A stretch of DNA of 64,000 nt from Ulota crispa (taxonomy: Eukaryota > Streptophyta > Bryopsida > Orthotrichales > Orthotrichaceae). The notes beneath the pieces are model-generated. The model searched no databases, was not told where the DNA came from, and worked only from the letters and a program-made list of their open reading frames with translations. Location of the stretch: assembly GCA_963920765.1 (NCBI GenBank), contig OY987243.1, forward strand, positions 9,238,001 through 9,302,000, read 5' to 3'. The translations under genes were made by a program, and so were the position numbers. This document shows, in pieces, positions 12,470-22,983 of the stretch. Positions within the stretch are counted from its first letter, which is position 1. Each line of letters opens with the position of its first letter.

Positions 12470-15058
12470 CTAGAAATCCGGAAAGTTCAGAGAAGTCGGC
12501 AAAGATACTTCTCTGAGTTGCATTCGATGCCTTTCATTGTCAGCTCTCACAGTTAAGAACTGCACTGACTTCTTCCCATCTATACTTCGAATTCGAGCAT
12601 AGTGAGATCCATCATCCAACACTTTGGTTTCCATGCGTGAAGCAGTGATGAAAGGTTGGCCCAGAAGCACTGGATATGCCCCAGTATTTTGAACAAAGAA
12701 ATTCTGCTCAACCTCCACATCTCCAATCTTTGCTGGCACTGAAGGGCAAGCTCCATACAATGAACTGCGCCCATTGTTAGCTGCTCTCATCACCCAGCCA
12801 TGTTCTGTGTCAATTGGCCATTTGCCCTTCTCATAGGTCTTGCGAGATATGATGTTGATCTCTGAACCATGATCTACAAGGGCCAAAACAGATTCATCCA
12901 TTCCACCAAGCTTCACTCTTGTTTCAGTGGTGGCTCTAGCCCAATACGGTTGCTGAAACTCAGTCTCGACATCATGAGGTCTATCAGTAGAATGATCACA
13001 ACTGAACTCAAAAATCTTAGCTTCAACTTTTGATACTTCATCATCAATTGTCTGAACTTTTGCCTCATTAGCCTTTCCATTTGAGCGCTGCACCCTCTCT
13101 GGCTCTTTTCTTGTTATCTCCGTGAGTGTAATTTCACTGCAGTGAGCCTCATGGTCTCCCATCATGGCAAAAACTTCGCCAATCTCAATCTCTTCATCGA
13201 TGGTCATGTGAGTGTCCAAAGCACTCACCATTACAGTCTCTGCTGTCATCTGTCTCTTTCGCTTGATGATGTCGATGATCAGCTCATGGAAGTCTTTCTT
13301 GGCTATGCCAAGTGCTTCCCTCAATGTGAACTCGATCTTGGCATCCAAGATCCTCTCTTCCAATATTCCCTTCATATCAATGGAGGTCTCAATGTCGGAC
13401 TGGAGCTTATAAGCAGGGCTCTTCCCCTTTGGCTTGCTAGAGTCTTCTTTCTCATGGCCTCTTCCGCTGCCGCTAGACTGCCCCCAGTCTCTATCAGGAA
13501 GCAAATCATCCTCAGGGTGCACAAAGCTTGGACTTTGTGTCTTCGAGCGCGTTTGTACTCTGCGCCTCGACTCATTTGCAGAATCTTTCTGCGCTTGAGC
13601 CCTCTTCTTTGATGAAGACTCTTCACCATCTTCGGCTTCAACTCTCCCACGCTTCTCTTCAACTGAAGCCTCATAGTGATCAACATTGGCTTGATCTCTC
13701 TCCAAAAATGCTTTGATGCTGCTTGCATCAACCGGGTCTTCCCATCCAGTTACATTTCTGATGGCTTGAGCTCCTCGTTTCATTAGTGTGGCTCTCTGAG
13801 TGGGTGAAGCTCCAATTGAGTGCTGCTCCACTTCAATGTGGTATGAATCAGCTTCACGTACATGTATGGAACTAGATCGTCCCATCTTTCCCTCCATAAG
13901 TTTCTTCATCCCTCCTCTGCCAAAGTTGGTCTTCAATGGTGTCTTTGTGGATGAATCATGAAGCTTGCCGTCAATAAATTCAACGATGCCATCTTTCAAG
14001 GCCTCGTCGCACTCTGTACAGTCTCGAAGGCGATGCTTGCCATCTTGTTCGCTCTTGTCACACCATATACATCTCCAAGGGAGTGTCCTCCCTCCATCAG
14101 ATGGCTGCGACGATGAAGAAGAGCCTGATGCCTGAGACTTCCTCAACTCAATAAACTCCACCTTCAGCTCTTTAAAACTCTTGATGAGTTCTTCAAGAGC
14201 ATTACCTTCGTTGGTTTTGGTGGTCTTCAAGATAGACCCTGGAGTTGTTGATGATGATGGTGCAAAAGATACTTTGGGACTTTTTGGAACTAAAATTGGA
14301 TTAGTGTCTACTCCTGCTCCAAATCCTCTTGACCTCACACGTTGTTGTTTGGCCAACAAGGTCACGGTCTCTTCCACCCTTCTCCAATCGGTGGTAAAAC
14401 CACCTTCTGTGGTACGATCTCCAAGAAGTAGAAGAAGTCTATCCTCCAATGCAGCATCAGCTGCTTGAAGGAAAAGCTCTGCCTTCCTGGTGTTGAGGAG
14501 GCGTCTCTCAATCATGGGTAACTGAGAAAACTTCTTCTCAAAGGCCTTCAGCAGCTCATGAGCACCCATGTTGTCTCCTGGCCGCTGCTCCACCCATTCT
14601 AGAAAAGATCTTCTGGTCATCCTTTCCGTGTCCTCGTCAAAGTACTCGTCACGTAGACGCTCAGCAAAGGCAATCCAAGTGTGAACTCCTTCGCGGATCT
14701 CTCGCACACGGTCACGAATGTCAGGCACAACTGCCATGTCGAAGGTAGCCATCATTCGATTTTCATCAACTTGATGCACCTCCATCTCGCAAACATAGGC
14801 TCGCAAAAACTTCGTTATGTTCTTGCCGTCAAATCTACCAGTCTTCACAACAACAGCTTTCAATGCCTCGGTGGCTACTTGACCACCCTGGTTGGCTCGA
14901 TGTTGCTCCATGAATATGGCCAATGCTCCTAGGAGATCCTCCATTGGCATCTGAGGTCCACCAACACCTCTGGTAGTGGCGCTTGGAACCTCTCGAGGCA
15001 AATCAGCTCCACTGGCACCACCGGTATTGGCGCCGAAAGCCTCGTTACTGTCTCCCAT
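12470..15058 (-). CDS. gag: Ty3 gag with C-terminal aspartic protease
   Basis: An 862-residue open frame at the 5' end of the element. The N-terminal half is the capsid-like gag region (FDGKNITKFLRAY near residue 75; WRRVEE further on). A cysteine-rich segment around residue 325 reads CIWC...H...C with eight residues between the second Cys and the His, a looser spacing than the canonical CX2CX4HX4C knuckle. A long charged linker follows. The protease begins near residue 725 with LVDHGSEINIIS, where D-H-G replaces the common D-S/T-G, and ends with PVLLGQPF, the usual second protease motif. The ATG at 15058 lies 50 bases inside the 5' LTR boundary, after the PBS. Protease fused to gag rather than pol is an arrangement seen in some Ty3 lineages. 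The frame is intact. Confidence 0.9.
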   Translation of the reverse strand: MGDSNEAFGANTGGASGADLPREVPSATTRGVGGPQMPMEDLLGALAIFMEQHRANQGGQVATEALKAVVVKTGRFDGKNITKFLRAYVCEMEVHQVDENRMMATFDMAVVPDIRDRVREIREGVHTWIAFAERLRDEYFDEDTERMTRRSFLEWVEQRPGDNMGAHELLKAFEKKFSQLPMIERRLLNTRKAELFLQAADAALEDRLLLLLGDRTTEGGFTTDWRRVEETVTLLAKQQRVRSRGFGAGVDTNPILVPKSPKVSFAPSSSTTPGSILKTTKTNEGNALEELIKSFKELKVEFIELRKSQASGSSSSSQPSDGGRTLPWRCIWCDKSEQDGKHRLRDCTECDEALKDGIVEFIDGKLHDSSTKTPLKTNFGRGGMKKLMEGKMGRSSSIHVREADSYHIEVEQHSIGASPTQRATLMKRGAQAIRNVTGWEDPVDASSIKAFLERDQANVDHYEASVEEKRGRVEAEDGEESSSKKRAQAQKDSANESRRRVQTRSKTQSPSFVHPEDDLLPDRDWGQSSGSGRGHEKEDSSKPKGKSPAYKLQSDIETSIDMKGILEERILDAKIEFTLREALGIAKKDFHELIIDIIKRKRQMTAETVMVSALDTHMTIDEEIEIGEVFAMMGDHEAHCSEITLTEITRKEPERVQRSNGKANEAKVQTIDDEVSKVEAKIFEFSCDHSTDRPHDVETEFQQPYWARATTETRVKLGGMDESVLALVDHGSEINIISRKTYEKGKWPIDTEHGWVMRAANNGRSSLYGACPSVPAKIGDVEVEQNFFVQNTGAYPVLLGQPFITASRMETKVLDDGSHYARIRSIDGKKSVQFLTVRADNERHRMQLREVSLPTSLNFPDF

Positions 15059-15088
15059 ATCAACAAACGCAATAATCGCCCCAAAGCT

Positions 15089-15106
15089 CTCTCAGTGGAA
15101 GCACCA
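15089..15106 (-). other. putative primer binding site (PBS)
   Basis: On the minus strand, two bases after the 5' LTR end, the sequence is TGGTGCTTCCACTGAGAG. It starts with the TGG that pairs with a tRNA CCA end. I cannot name the tRNA from memory. Confidence 0.6.
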
Positions 15107-15108
15107 AA

Positions 15109-17268
15109 TGTCGGGTTGAGAGGAGCGCGCCTTGGGAACACGCAGGGTGTCTTGCTGCGATCGTGCGTTGCCGACTGAAAACGTTGTCAATCTTGATCTT
15201 CTCTTCAAATCTTTAGTCTTCAGTCTTCCGTTGGCCTATCCTGTGGCTGGCTCTAAGGGTATAAGGGTCAAGGTAGGGATAAGAGCCCACTGGATACGGG
15301 ACGGGTAGATCGGGACAGCAGACACGAGCTGCCGTCCGTATGACGGGATCCTAAAATCAAATTCACGATCTGCTGGCCAAAACTCCAGATCGTGAGAACA
15401 GAGCAAGTCTCGACCATGTGGGTGATCAATCCCACTTCGTCACCACGACAATAAATGGGGTTAAGTTTGGTTTAACCCAAACTGCCCGCAACAAGGTTTA
15501 CAAAACAGAATGGAAATGAATTGACAAACGAGCCTCCAAAACCGGCTAGGAATAACAAAGCCACATCCCACACATACATAAAAAATAAACCCAAAACATT
15601 CCTCTTGAAATCTTCATATCTTCAGATCTTCAAATCTTCATGTCTTCAAGTCTTCAAGTCTTCATGTTTTAATAAAAACAATGGGGAAAATCACAAATAA
15701 CAAGTCCTAGAAAAGGCAGCAACCTTCTATCTAATGCCACAGATGGCTCAAAGATTCAAATGCTAAGTGTAATAGCAATTTGAAAAGCTCTCCTAACCTT
15801 CTAACATCCCTCTAAATTTCAACTCAATCTAAGATACTGTCCAAAAGTTATGCAAGTTCAAAGTAGAGGCTCTTCTGCCTCTTTACAAACTAAACACTGC
15901 CTCTAAAAACCTCTATAACTTTTGTTCTATACATCACCCATAGAAACGTGATATCAATTTAGAAAGATGATATCACTGGCTTCAATCCATAAAATTTGCA
16001 CTTCAAAACAAAACTTTGTCCGAAAGCTCTAGTCAATCAAAGTGTGGGTCTCAATTTTTTAGAGAGCACCCAAACCCGCAACTTCTACCCACTATAACTT
16101 CTTCAATAAAACTCCAAATGAAATGATTAAAGACAATTTGAAAAGCTATGACAACAAACTATCACTCCTAAAATTTTGAGAAGAAAATCTCATACTGTCC
16201 AAAAGTTGTAGCTCTTCAAAATCTCGGCTTTCTCCTAACAAAAGGGCAGCCACCTCCAAACCTTCACACTTCCATAACTTTCTCGTCCAAGCTTCAAACT
16301 TCAAGTTTAAAGACTTTCTAGAAAGCCAATAACAAGATAAACACTCTCTCCAAATCTTGTTGCAAAATGATATACAGATCATAAGTTATGGCTTGTCGAA
16401 GTCTCAGCCTTTCTTCATAGTTTGGCTTTTTGACTCCAAAATTCAAACACTCATAACCTTTGCATCACAACTCCAAATCAAACTTGCAAACTCATTTTGG
16501 AAAGGTAATCACACAAGGAACAACCTCCTCAAATTTCAATTCAAAATCATGTATACACAGAAAAAAATCTCCTCTCAAAGTTTCGGGATTTTTCCCTTTC
16601 TTCCCACCAACACTCATACACTAACTTCCAACAACTAAAAGATCTTTCCTCCACAATTTCGACCCTATCTAAGGTAGGGAGGTGGGGCACATCAGCCCAT
16701 GCTCCTCCTTATCCTAACCCCACCATAGATGCCAAAACCCTTTTCCTTTCACACCTTTCCCATTGACTTCTAAATCCTTAGTATTTTTATTCAAACAAAG
16801 GCAAAATATATGAGCCTTCCAAAATCTCTAGATAAACATATGAAAATGATTAAATTACAAAATAAACACCATCGTAAAATGGCCACGTGCTCTTGCGAGC
16901 ATATAATAGCGTCAAACGCTTGTCTTCAGTTGCCAAGTCGTGGACTTGGTTGGCTGGAAAAGCGGTCGTCTCTGGCCGCCCGCCGGTCCGGGTTCGAATC
17001 CCATCGAACTCGTCGAGCGGTGATGGCGGCTCACGGCTTGGCAGCTAGTGAGGCAGGAAATTGGCCCAGCCAACCCGCTACCTACCCCCCTGAGCTGTGC
17101 ATGTGACAAGACGGCGCAGCGCATTGGAATCTATGGCCGCTGCGCTGTCACCAAACCGTGGTCCTCACCACGACCACCCCTTTTGCCTCAACTGTTGATT
17201 TATTGAAATCAACACAAACATAAAGAAATAACAGCTATTTACATGATGGAGGGAAGTCCATCAGGACA
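15109..17268 (-). repeat. 5' LTR of the Ty3 element
   Basis: Copy of 6698-8857 at constant offset with no visible indel. In this orientation it should hold the RNA polymerase II promoter, although I could not pick out a convincing TATA box. Both of its ends are GACA/TGTC. Confidence 0.95.
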
Positions 17269-17547
17269 CCGGGTTGGAAGGTCGTTTTGTGTTAAAAACC
17301 AAGAAGCGCCCGCAACTACAGCAGCCAACAAAAAGCGATGGAGGTAGAGTGCTTATCAATGGGCAAAACAAATGATTTTGAAGGACTACAGGGGATGACA
17401 TTCACGGAAGACCTTCACACTGAACCTAACACCGTAGGCAAGGTAGTGGAAGTAGAGGCAAATGCGGTCCAAAGAGCTATCCAGCTCCTACAATCCGATG
17501 AGGATCCCATAGAGAACTTGGAGCTCATGGAATCAGATTTTGAGTAA
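17269..17547 (+). pseudogene. CACTA transposase pseudogene, 3' end after the Ty3 insertion
   Basis: Continues the frame broken at 6697. After the CCGG duplication the frame reads GWKVVL then a TAA. In plant tnp2 proteins the DUF4216 region commonly ends with a W.VVxKxKPR-like motif, and KPRSAR follows here. The open stretch 17338-17547 is acidic (LLQSDEDPIENLELMESDFE) and closes at TAA. It confirms that the Ty3 element landed within the coding region. Confidence 0.7.
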
Positions 17548-18708
17548 TGTGGCATCCTTACAATCCATGAAATGTGAAACCAGCAGTAGAAACTGGGCAG
17601 TACAAGTAGGGAATGGTTAGTTTTTCTGAGGAGGGTAGTTCATGTCGCACATGCATTATGGAATTGTAATAAGTGTAATTCAATTTTTGGGAAGTAGAAC
17701 TCTGCTCTAAATCCCCAAAGCTACCCAACCCCTAAAGGTAAACCCTTATTTGCGTATATGAAAAAAAAGACTTTGTGTGAAAATGGTTGTGAATCCTAAA
17801 TCTCGCATTCCAAAAGTGTTGTAAATCTTGAAACTTTGAACCAGCTGCTGGTTTTGTTGAAATCATTTACCATGTATCTCTAAACCAAATAAAGTTTAGA
17901 AGAGTGTAATGTGAAAAATTGGTGGCTAAGATGCTATACCTTTACACGTCATAATTTTTTTTGCATGTCAGGCATGTTTCCATCACAAACCGGCTAAAAG
18001 TGAAAAACATATTTGCAATCACTGGGTTATACCAGAATTCTAGTTGAACAAGCAAGACTATCCCATGCAAGAGATTCTTTGTCAAACATCAAATCAGGTA
18101 TAGAAAGAATTAACATCCCAAACACGCACAGGCAATTATGAACAATATGACAACGATTGCCAAATTAGGTCTACTTTATAGGGGTGCAACCAAAAGATTT
18201 ACGTGAAGTAAAAACTTTGGAGGTTCTTTGTGCTAAATACTAATCTCTAAGCTTTGTAGAGAAGCCTTGAACCCCTTTTACAAAAATATAATATCATATT
18301 TCAGAGCATTGCCCTACAATGAAGTGAAGCCTAACATAGCGTTTATGGATGCAAAACTGACCGGTCCATGACGGTTCAAGCGTATTAAATAGGCAATGAA
18401 GACACGAAGGCAGGCAGTGGGTCCATATTCCAGGTGCTGCCCAGCTTAGCCCGGGAAATTGAGGAAATGGCAAGTGACAGTAGGACATGACTGCAGTCTG
18501 CCACATCACTTTAGATTTGGGAACACAATCTCAAAGTGGGTTCACTAGACATTCTAAACTATTGAAATTTGGGTTCCCGTGCTTCCTAAGCCAAAAGTAC
18601 ACCAATCTTGTACGTACATACGACTAATAGTCATAGTCATGTCATGTGAATTGTTAGAGCCCAGAATTGCAACAAAAATGGGCCAATAGTCACCTTTGGT
18701 CATATTGG
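17548..18708. other. CACTA 3' noncoding region
   Basis: No protein match. From about 18480 it becomes rich in AGTCAT/ATGACT-type short repeats, as expected for the subterminal zone. Nothing else was identified. Confidence 0.5.
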
Positions 18709-18740
18709 TTGTGTCATAAAATGGGCTTTCTCTAGTAGTG
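18709..18740 (-). repeat. CACTA right terminal inverted repeat
   Basis: On the minus strand it starts CACTACTAGAGAAAGCCC, a canonical CACTA start. Matches the left end at about 23 of 32 positions. Confidence 0.65.
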
Positions 18741-18742
18741 AT

Positions 18743-19552
18743 GTGACACTGCGCCATCATATTAGCTGGCCCACTGGTGACTAGTTATGATTGACCCAGC
18801 AAAAGTTCTTTGACCTTTATGGGCTACTTTCAATAGTCGGCGCCGTTGACGGTACCCATGTACCCATTGCAAAGCTTCAACATGTCCCTACAAATGACTA
18901 TTACTTTAAATCAAGTGGATACACTTTGAACTGCCAAGCAATTGTTGATAGCGACAAACAATTCTTGGACTTGTAACTTGGGATGCCAGGATCAACTAAT
19001 GATTCCAAGGTGCTTCAGAGATCATTGCTTTATGACATGGGAACACACGGCAACCTCTTCAACAACCAAACAGCCCGTAAAGGTTCCACTCTTTATCTCC
19101 TTGGTGACCAAGGCTACCCCCTACTCCCATGGCTTATGGTACTCCATTGCGCAAACGTCCAACTGTCCATGGTGGACGCTCTTTTTAACAAGAGACTACG
19201 CAAAGGTAGGTTTGTTGTAGAGAATGCTTTTGGTATTCTCAAGCAAACTTTCAGGGAGTTGTTAACCAAATCTGATTTGACTCTCGCTTTTTTGCCAGAT
19301 GTTATACTTTGTTGTGCACTCTTGCATAACATGTTGTTAGCTCAATCCAAGGAGGATGTGCAAAATTTACTTGGTGTTCTTCATACTGAAGGACTGGAAA
19401 GCCAAGTAGCAAATGATACCGCAGATAGCAAAGATGGCACAGACGGCAATGGTGGAGTTTGTTCATTTCCAAAGATGGTGGAAACTATTGTAGCAACCAA
19501 GAAAAGGCTGCTTCTTGGCGTGCACTTGATCCAAAGACCGCACCTCCCATAG
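18743..19552 (+). pseudogene. PIF/Harbinger DDE transposase pseudogene, N-terminally truncated
   Basis: Catalytic half of a Harbinger (HARBI1-like, DDE_Tnp_4) transposase. The frame opens with WPTGD at 18767. The DDE residues are visible: Asp in GAVDGTHVPI (about 18842), Asp in LLGDQGYPLLPW (about 19103) and Glu in VVENAFGILK (about 19217). GMPGSTNDSKVL and CALLHNMLL are also typical. In-frame stops lie at 18782-18784 (TAG), 18788-18790 (TGA) and 18974-18976 (TAA), with no frameshift between them. The N-terminal part is absent because the frame meets the CACTA end at 18740. It faces the SANT ORF on the opposite strand, the usual two-gene Harbinger set. Near 19552 the frame may pass into a splice donor (CAG-GTAAGT at about 19560). 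Confidence 0.9.
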
Positions 19553-19562
19553 TTTGGCAGGT

Positions 19563-20043
19563 AAGTATCTTTGGAAGTAGAGAATGTTTTGACTTTATCA
19601 ATTTTCAAAACCCTGTAATGTATGTAATAAATTCCTCCAATTATTTAGGGTTTAGTATATGAGCTTCTCTCAGCTATCATTGCATTGTCTTGGAGATCAA
19701 ACCACATCTACCATAGATTCAATACCAAGCATATTTGAGTTGTATACATGAATGACACAAAGCACTTCCTATTCCGTTAGAATTGGTGAAAGTCATAATG
19801 TGCACACAGCTATCAGATATGGGCCGCCTACTCATCCACATGTAGATGCTGGAATACTACATATTGTGTTTTGTGCTACACACTGTCTTCTCCTGCAAAT
19901 AGTTTCCCATGATTAGGGCTGACTAACAAAGTGTTTGTGTCACTACAATTTTCCAACCATATCATCTACAACTGCCACCCTCATCTAATGAAGTGTGTTC
20001 TGCCTTGTAGGTGTACTACCGTGTGGCAGATGTAGTCTCAACC
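19563..20043. other. spacer between convergent Harbinger genes
   Basis: About 480 bases of AT-rich sequence with no recognisable coding signal. Probably the 3' regions of the two facing genes. Confidence 0.45.
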
Positions 20044-20776
20044 TTAGACTATGTTTGTGGAGGGATATTGAGCCTCGTCCGCTGCGTTTGCTTCACTTGC
20101 ATTGACATCCCTTGCCGCAGAATTATGCAGGTCAACTTCAGAGAGAGTGATTGCTGCCCTTGCCCGGATTGATACCACCGGAACTCCACGGTCTTCAAGG
20201 TTGTCATACTCATGCACTAAAGTGCTGCTGGTAGGACACACATTGCAGTCTATGGTGGCGGCCATGCAGCTAGCTCTACGATCTTCATTGCTAGAATTTT
20301 TTGTGCTGGTCCTCTAAGTGTGCGATTTAGGGATGCCCCTTCTACTAAGGCTACTGCCTAGCACATTTGATAATTGAGACAACCAACCCACAATGGCACT
20401 ATGTTTTTCAATGGCTAATCTAGCAAGGGCATTTACCTCTCTTGTGTCATCTTGTACTTGCTAGTCCCTTTCTCTTTGGAACGACATGTTTTCTTCAAAG
20501 ATTTTGAATTGGATATCAATCTTTGCTTGCTCCATGTCCCGTTGCGCGTCTATGATTTCTTGCATTTGCCTTGTCATAGCTTGACTACTTACCTTGGTTG
20601 CATCTGCAATCACTATATGCCTGGATGTTGCTTTCTGTTTCACTCTAGTATTACTAACACATCTTGCAGCCAAATAGGATGACTGGCCGGAAGAACTAAT
20701 TACCTGAGTCGATACTCTTGGTGGCAGACTGGTAGCTTGCCTGCCACTCGGTATTCCCATGGAGGCAAGGTAGCGC
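20044..20776 (-). pseudogene. Harbinger SANT/Myb-like protein pseudogene, C-terminal part
   Basis: Continues the frame of 22984-23874 once the solo LTR and one GCGC are removed: 297 codons before and 243 after, with no frameshift. Around 20470-20600 it encodes a coiled-coil-like charged stretch (MTRQMQEIIDAQRDMEQAKI). Stops at 20461-20463 and 20314-20316 are both TAG; the frame ends at 20044. In Harbinger elements this partner protein binds DNA or carries the transposase to the nucleus. No motif in this half proves the role; it rests on the N-terminal part. Confidence 0.7.
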
Positions 20777-22983
20777 TGTCGTGGTGAGAGGAGCGCGCCT
20801 TGGGAACACGCAGGGTGTCTTGCTGCGATTGTGCGTTGCCGACTAAATCGTCTTCAATCTTGATCTTTTCTTCAAATCTTCAGTCTTCAGTCTTCCGTTG
20901 GCCTATCCTGTGGCTGGCTCTAAGGGTATAAGGGTCAAGGTAGGGATAAGAGCCCACTGGATACGGGACGGGTAGATCGAGACAGCAAACACGAGCTGCC
21001 GTGCGTATGACGGGATCCTAAAATCAAATTCACGATCTGCTGGCCAAAACTCCAGATCGTGAGAACAGAGCAAGTCTCGACCATGTGGGTGATCAATCCC
21101 ACTTCGTCACCACGACAATAAATGGGGTTAAATTTGGTTTAACCCAAACTGCCCGCAACAAGGTTTACAAAACAGAATGGAAATGAATTGACAAACGAGC
21201 CTCCAAAACCGGCTAGGAATAACAAAGCCACATCCCACACATACATAAAAAATAAACCCAAAACATTCTTCTTGAAATCTTCATATCTTCAGATCTTCAA
21301 GTCTTCATGTCTTCAAGTCTTCATGTCTTCAAGTCTTCATGTCTTCAAGTCTTTATGTCTTCAAGTCTTCAAGTCTTCATGTTTTAATAAAAAACAATGA
21401 GGAAAATCACAAATAACAAGTCCCAGAAAAGCAGCGACCTTCTATCTAGTGCCACAGATGGCTCAAAGATTCAAATGCTAAGTGTAATAGCAATTTAAAA
21501 AGCTCTTCTAACCTTCTAATATCTCTCCAAATTTCAACTCAATCTAAGATATTGTCCAAAAGTTATGCGGGTTCAAAGTAGAGGCTCTTCTTTCTTCTTA
21601 CAAACTAAACACTGCCTCTATAAACCTCTATAACTTTTGTTCTATACATCATCCATAGAAACGTGATATCAATTTAAAAAGATGATATCACTGGCTACAA
21701 TCCATAAAATTTTCACTTCAAAATAAAACTCTGTCCGAAAGCTCTAGTCAATCAAAATGTGGGTCTCAATTTTTTTAAAGAGCATCCAAACCTCCAACTT
21801 CTACCCACTATAACTTCTTCAATAAAACTTCAAATGAAATGATTAAAGACAATTCAAAAAGCTATAACAACAAACTATCACTTCTAAAAATTTGAGAAGA
21901 AAATTTCATACTGTCCAAAAGTTGTAGTTCTTCAAAGTTTTGGCCTTCTCCTAACAAAAGGGCAGCCACCTTCAAACCTTCACACTTCCATAACTTTCTT
22001 GTCCAAGCTTCAAACCTTGAGTTTAAGGACTTTCTAAAAAACCAAGACTAAGATAAACACTCCCTCCAAATCTTGTTGCAAAATGATATACAGATCATAA
22101 GTTATGGCTTGTTAAAGTCTCAGCCTTTCTTCATAGTTTGGCTTTTTGACTCCAAAATTCAAACACTCATAACTTTTGCATCACAACTCCAAATCAAACT
22201 TGCAAACTCATTTTGAAAAGGTAATCACACAAGGAACAACCTCCTCAAATTTCAATTCAAAATCACGTATATACAGAAAAAAATCTCACATCAAAGTTTC
22301 GGGATTTTTCCCCTTCTTCCCACCAACACTCATACACTAACTTCCAACAACTAAGGGATCTTTCCTCCATAATTTCGACCTTATCTAAGGTAGGGAGGTG
22401 GGGCACATCAGCCCATGTCTTCCCTATCCTAACCCCACCATAGATGCCAAACTCTTTTTCCTTTCACACCTTTCCTATTGACTTCTAAACCCTTAGTATT
22501 TTTATTTAAACAAAGGCAAAATATATGAGCATTCCAAAACATCTAAATAAACATATAAAAATGATTAAATTACAAAATAAATGCCATCATAAAGTGGCCA
22601 CGTGCCCTTGCGAGCATATAATAGCGTCAAACGCTTGTCTTCAACCGCCAAGTCGTGAACTTGGTTGGCTGGAGAAGCGATCGTCTCTGGTCGCCCGCCG
22701 ATCCGGGTTCGAATCCCATCGGACTCGTCGAGCGGTGATGGCGGCTCACGGCTTGGCAGCTAGTGAGGCAGGAAATTGGCCCAGCCAACCCGCTACCTAC
22801 CCCCTTAAGCTGTGCATGTGACAAGACGGCGCAGCGCACTGGAATCTATGGCCTCTACGATGTCACCAAACCATGGTCCTCACCACGACCACCCTTTTTG
22901 CCTCAACTGTTGATTTATTGAAATCAACACAAACATAAATATATAACGAGTATCTACATGATGGAAATATCTCCATCAGGACA
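20777..22983 (-). mobile_element. solo LTR of the same Ty3 family
   Basis: A 2,207-bp sequence highly similar over its whole length to the 2,160-bp LTRs, with TGTC at 20777 and GACA at 22983. The target duplication is GCGC on both sides (20773-20776, 22984-22987). Its TCTTCA-type repeat (about 21276-21382) is longer than in the intact element. Many substitutions show it is older than the complete element. It results from recombination between two LTRs of an earlier insertion in the Harbinger SANT gene. Confidence 0.95.

Larger units (their letters stand above)
6698..17268 (-). mobile_element. complete Ty3/Gypsy LTR retrotransposon
   Basis: A full-length 10,571-bp element on the minus strand with two 2,160-bp LTRs at a constant offset of 8,411 bp. 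It has a putative PBS and PPT, a gag-protease ORF and a pol ORF with the order RT, RNase H, integrase, which defines Ty3/Gypsy. Outer ends are TGTC...GACA. It is flanked by CCGG at 6694-6697 and CCGG at 17269-17272. Removing the element and one CCGG rejoins the CACTA transposase frame across the site. I see no difference between the LTRs in the stretches I compared, and both long ORFs are open, so insertion was recent and the element may still be active. It sits inside the CACTA DUF4216-like region. Confidence 0.95.
2567..18740 (+). mobile_element. CACTA (En/Spm, CMC) DNA transposon, decayed, with nested Ty3 insertion
   Basis: The span is defined by a degenerate terminal inverted repeat. The left end starts GACTACAAAAAAGTGGGC at 2567. 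The right end, read on the minus strand from 18740, starts CACTACTAGAGAAAGCCC. The first 32 positions agree at about 23 sites without gaps, including CATTTTA at offsets 18-24. CACTACTAG is a normal CACTA terminus; the left copy has lost its first C. AGTCAT-type short repeats lie just inside both ends (about 2590-2660 and 18480-18740), as expected of subterminal repeats. A tnp2-type transposase pseudogene lies inside. Without the 10.6-kb Ty3 insertion the element would be about 5.6 kb. The flanking 3-bp pairs (GGT and ATG) do not match, so no clean target duplication remains and the exact ends are less secure than the identity. Confidence 0.7.

Noticed and set aside
13142..13612. 156-codon plus-strand frame inside gag
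   Set aside because: Antisense to an intact gag frame and without motifs.
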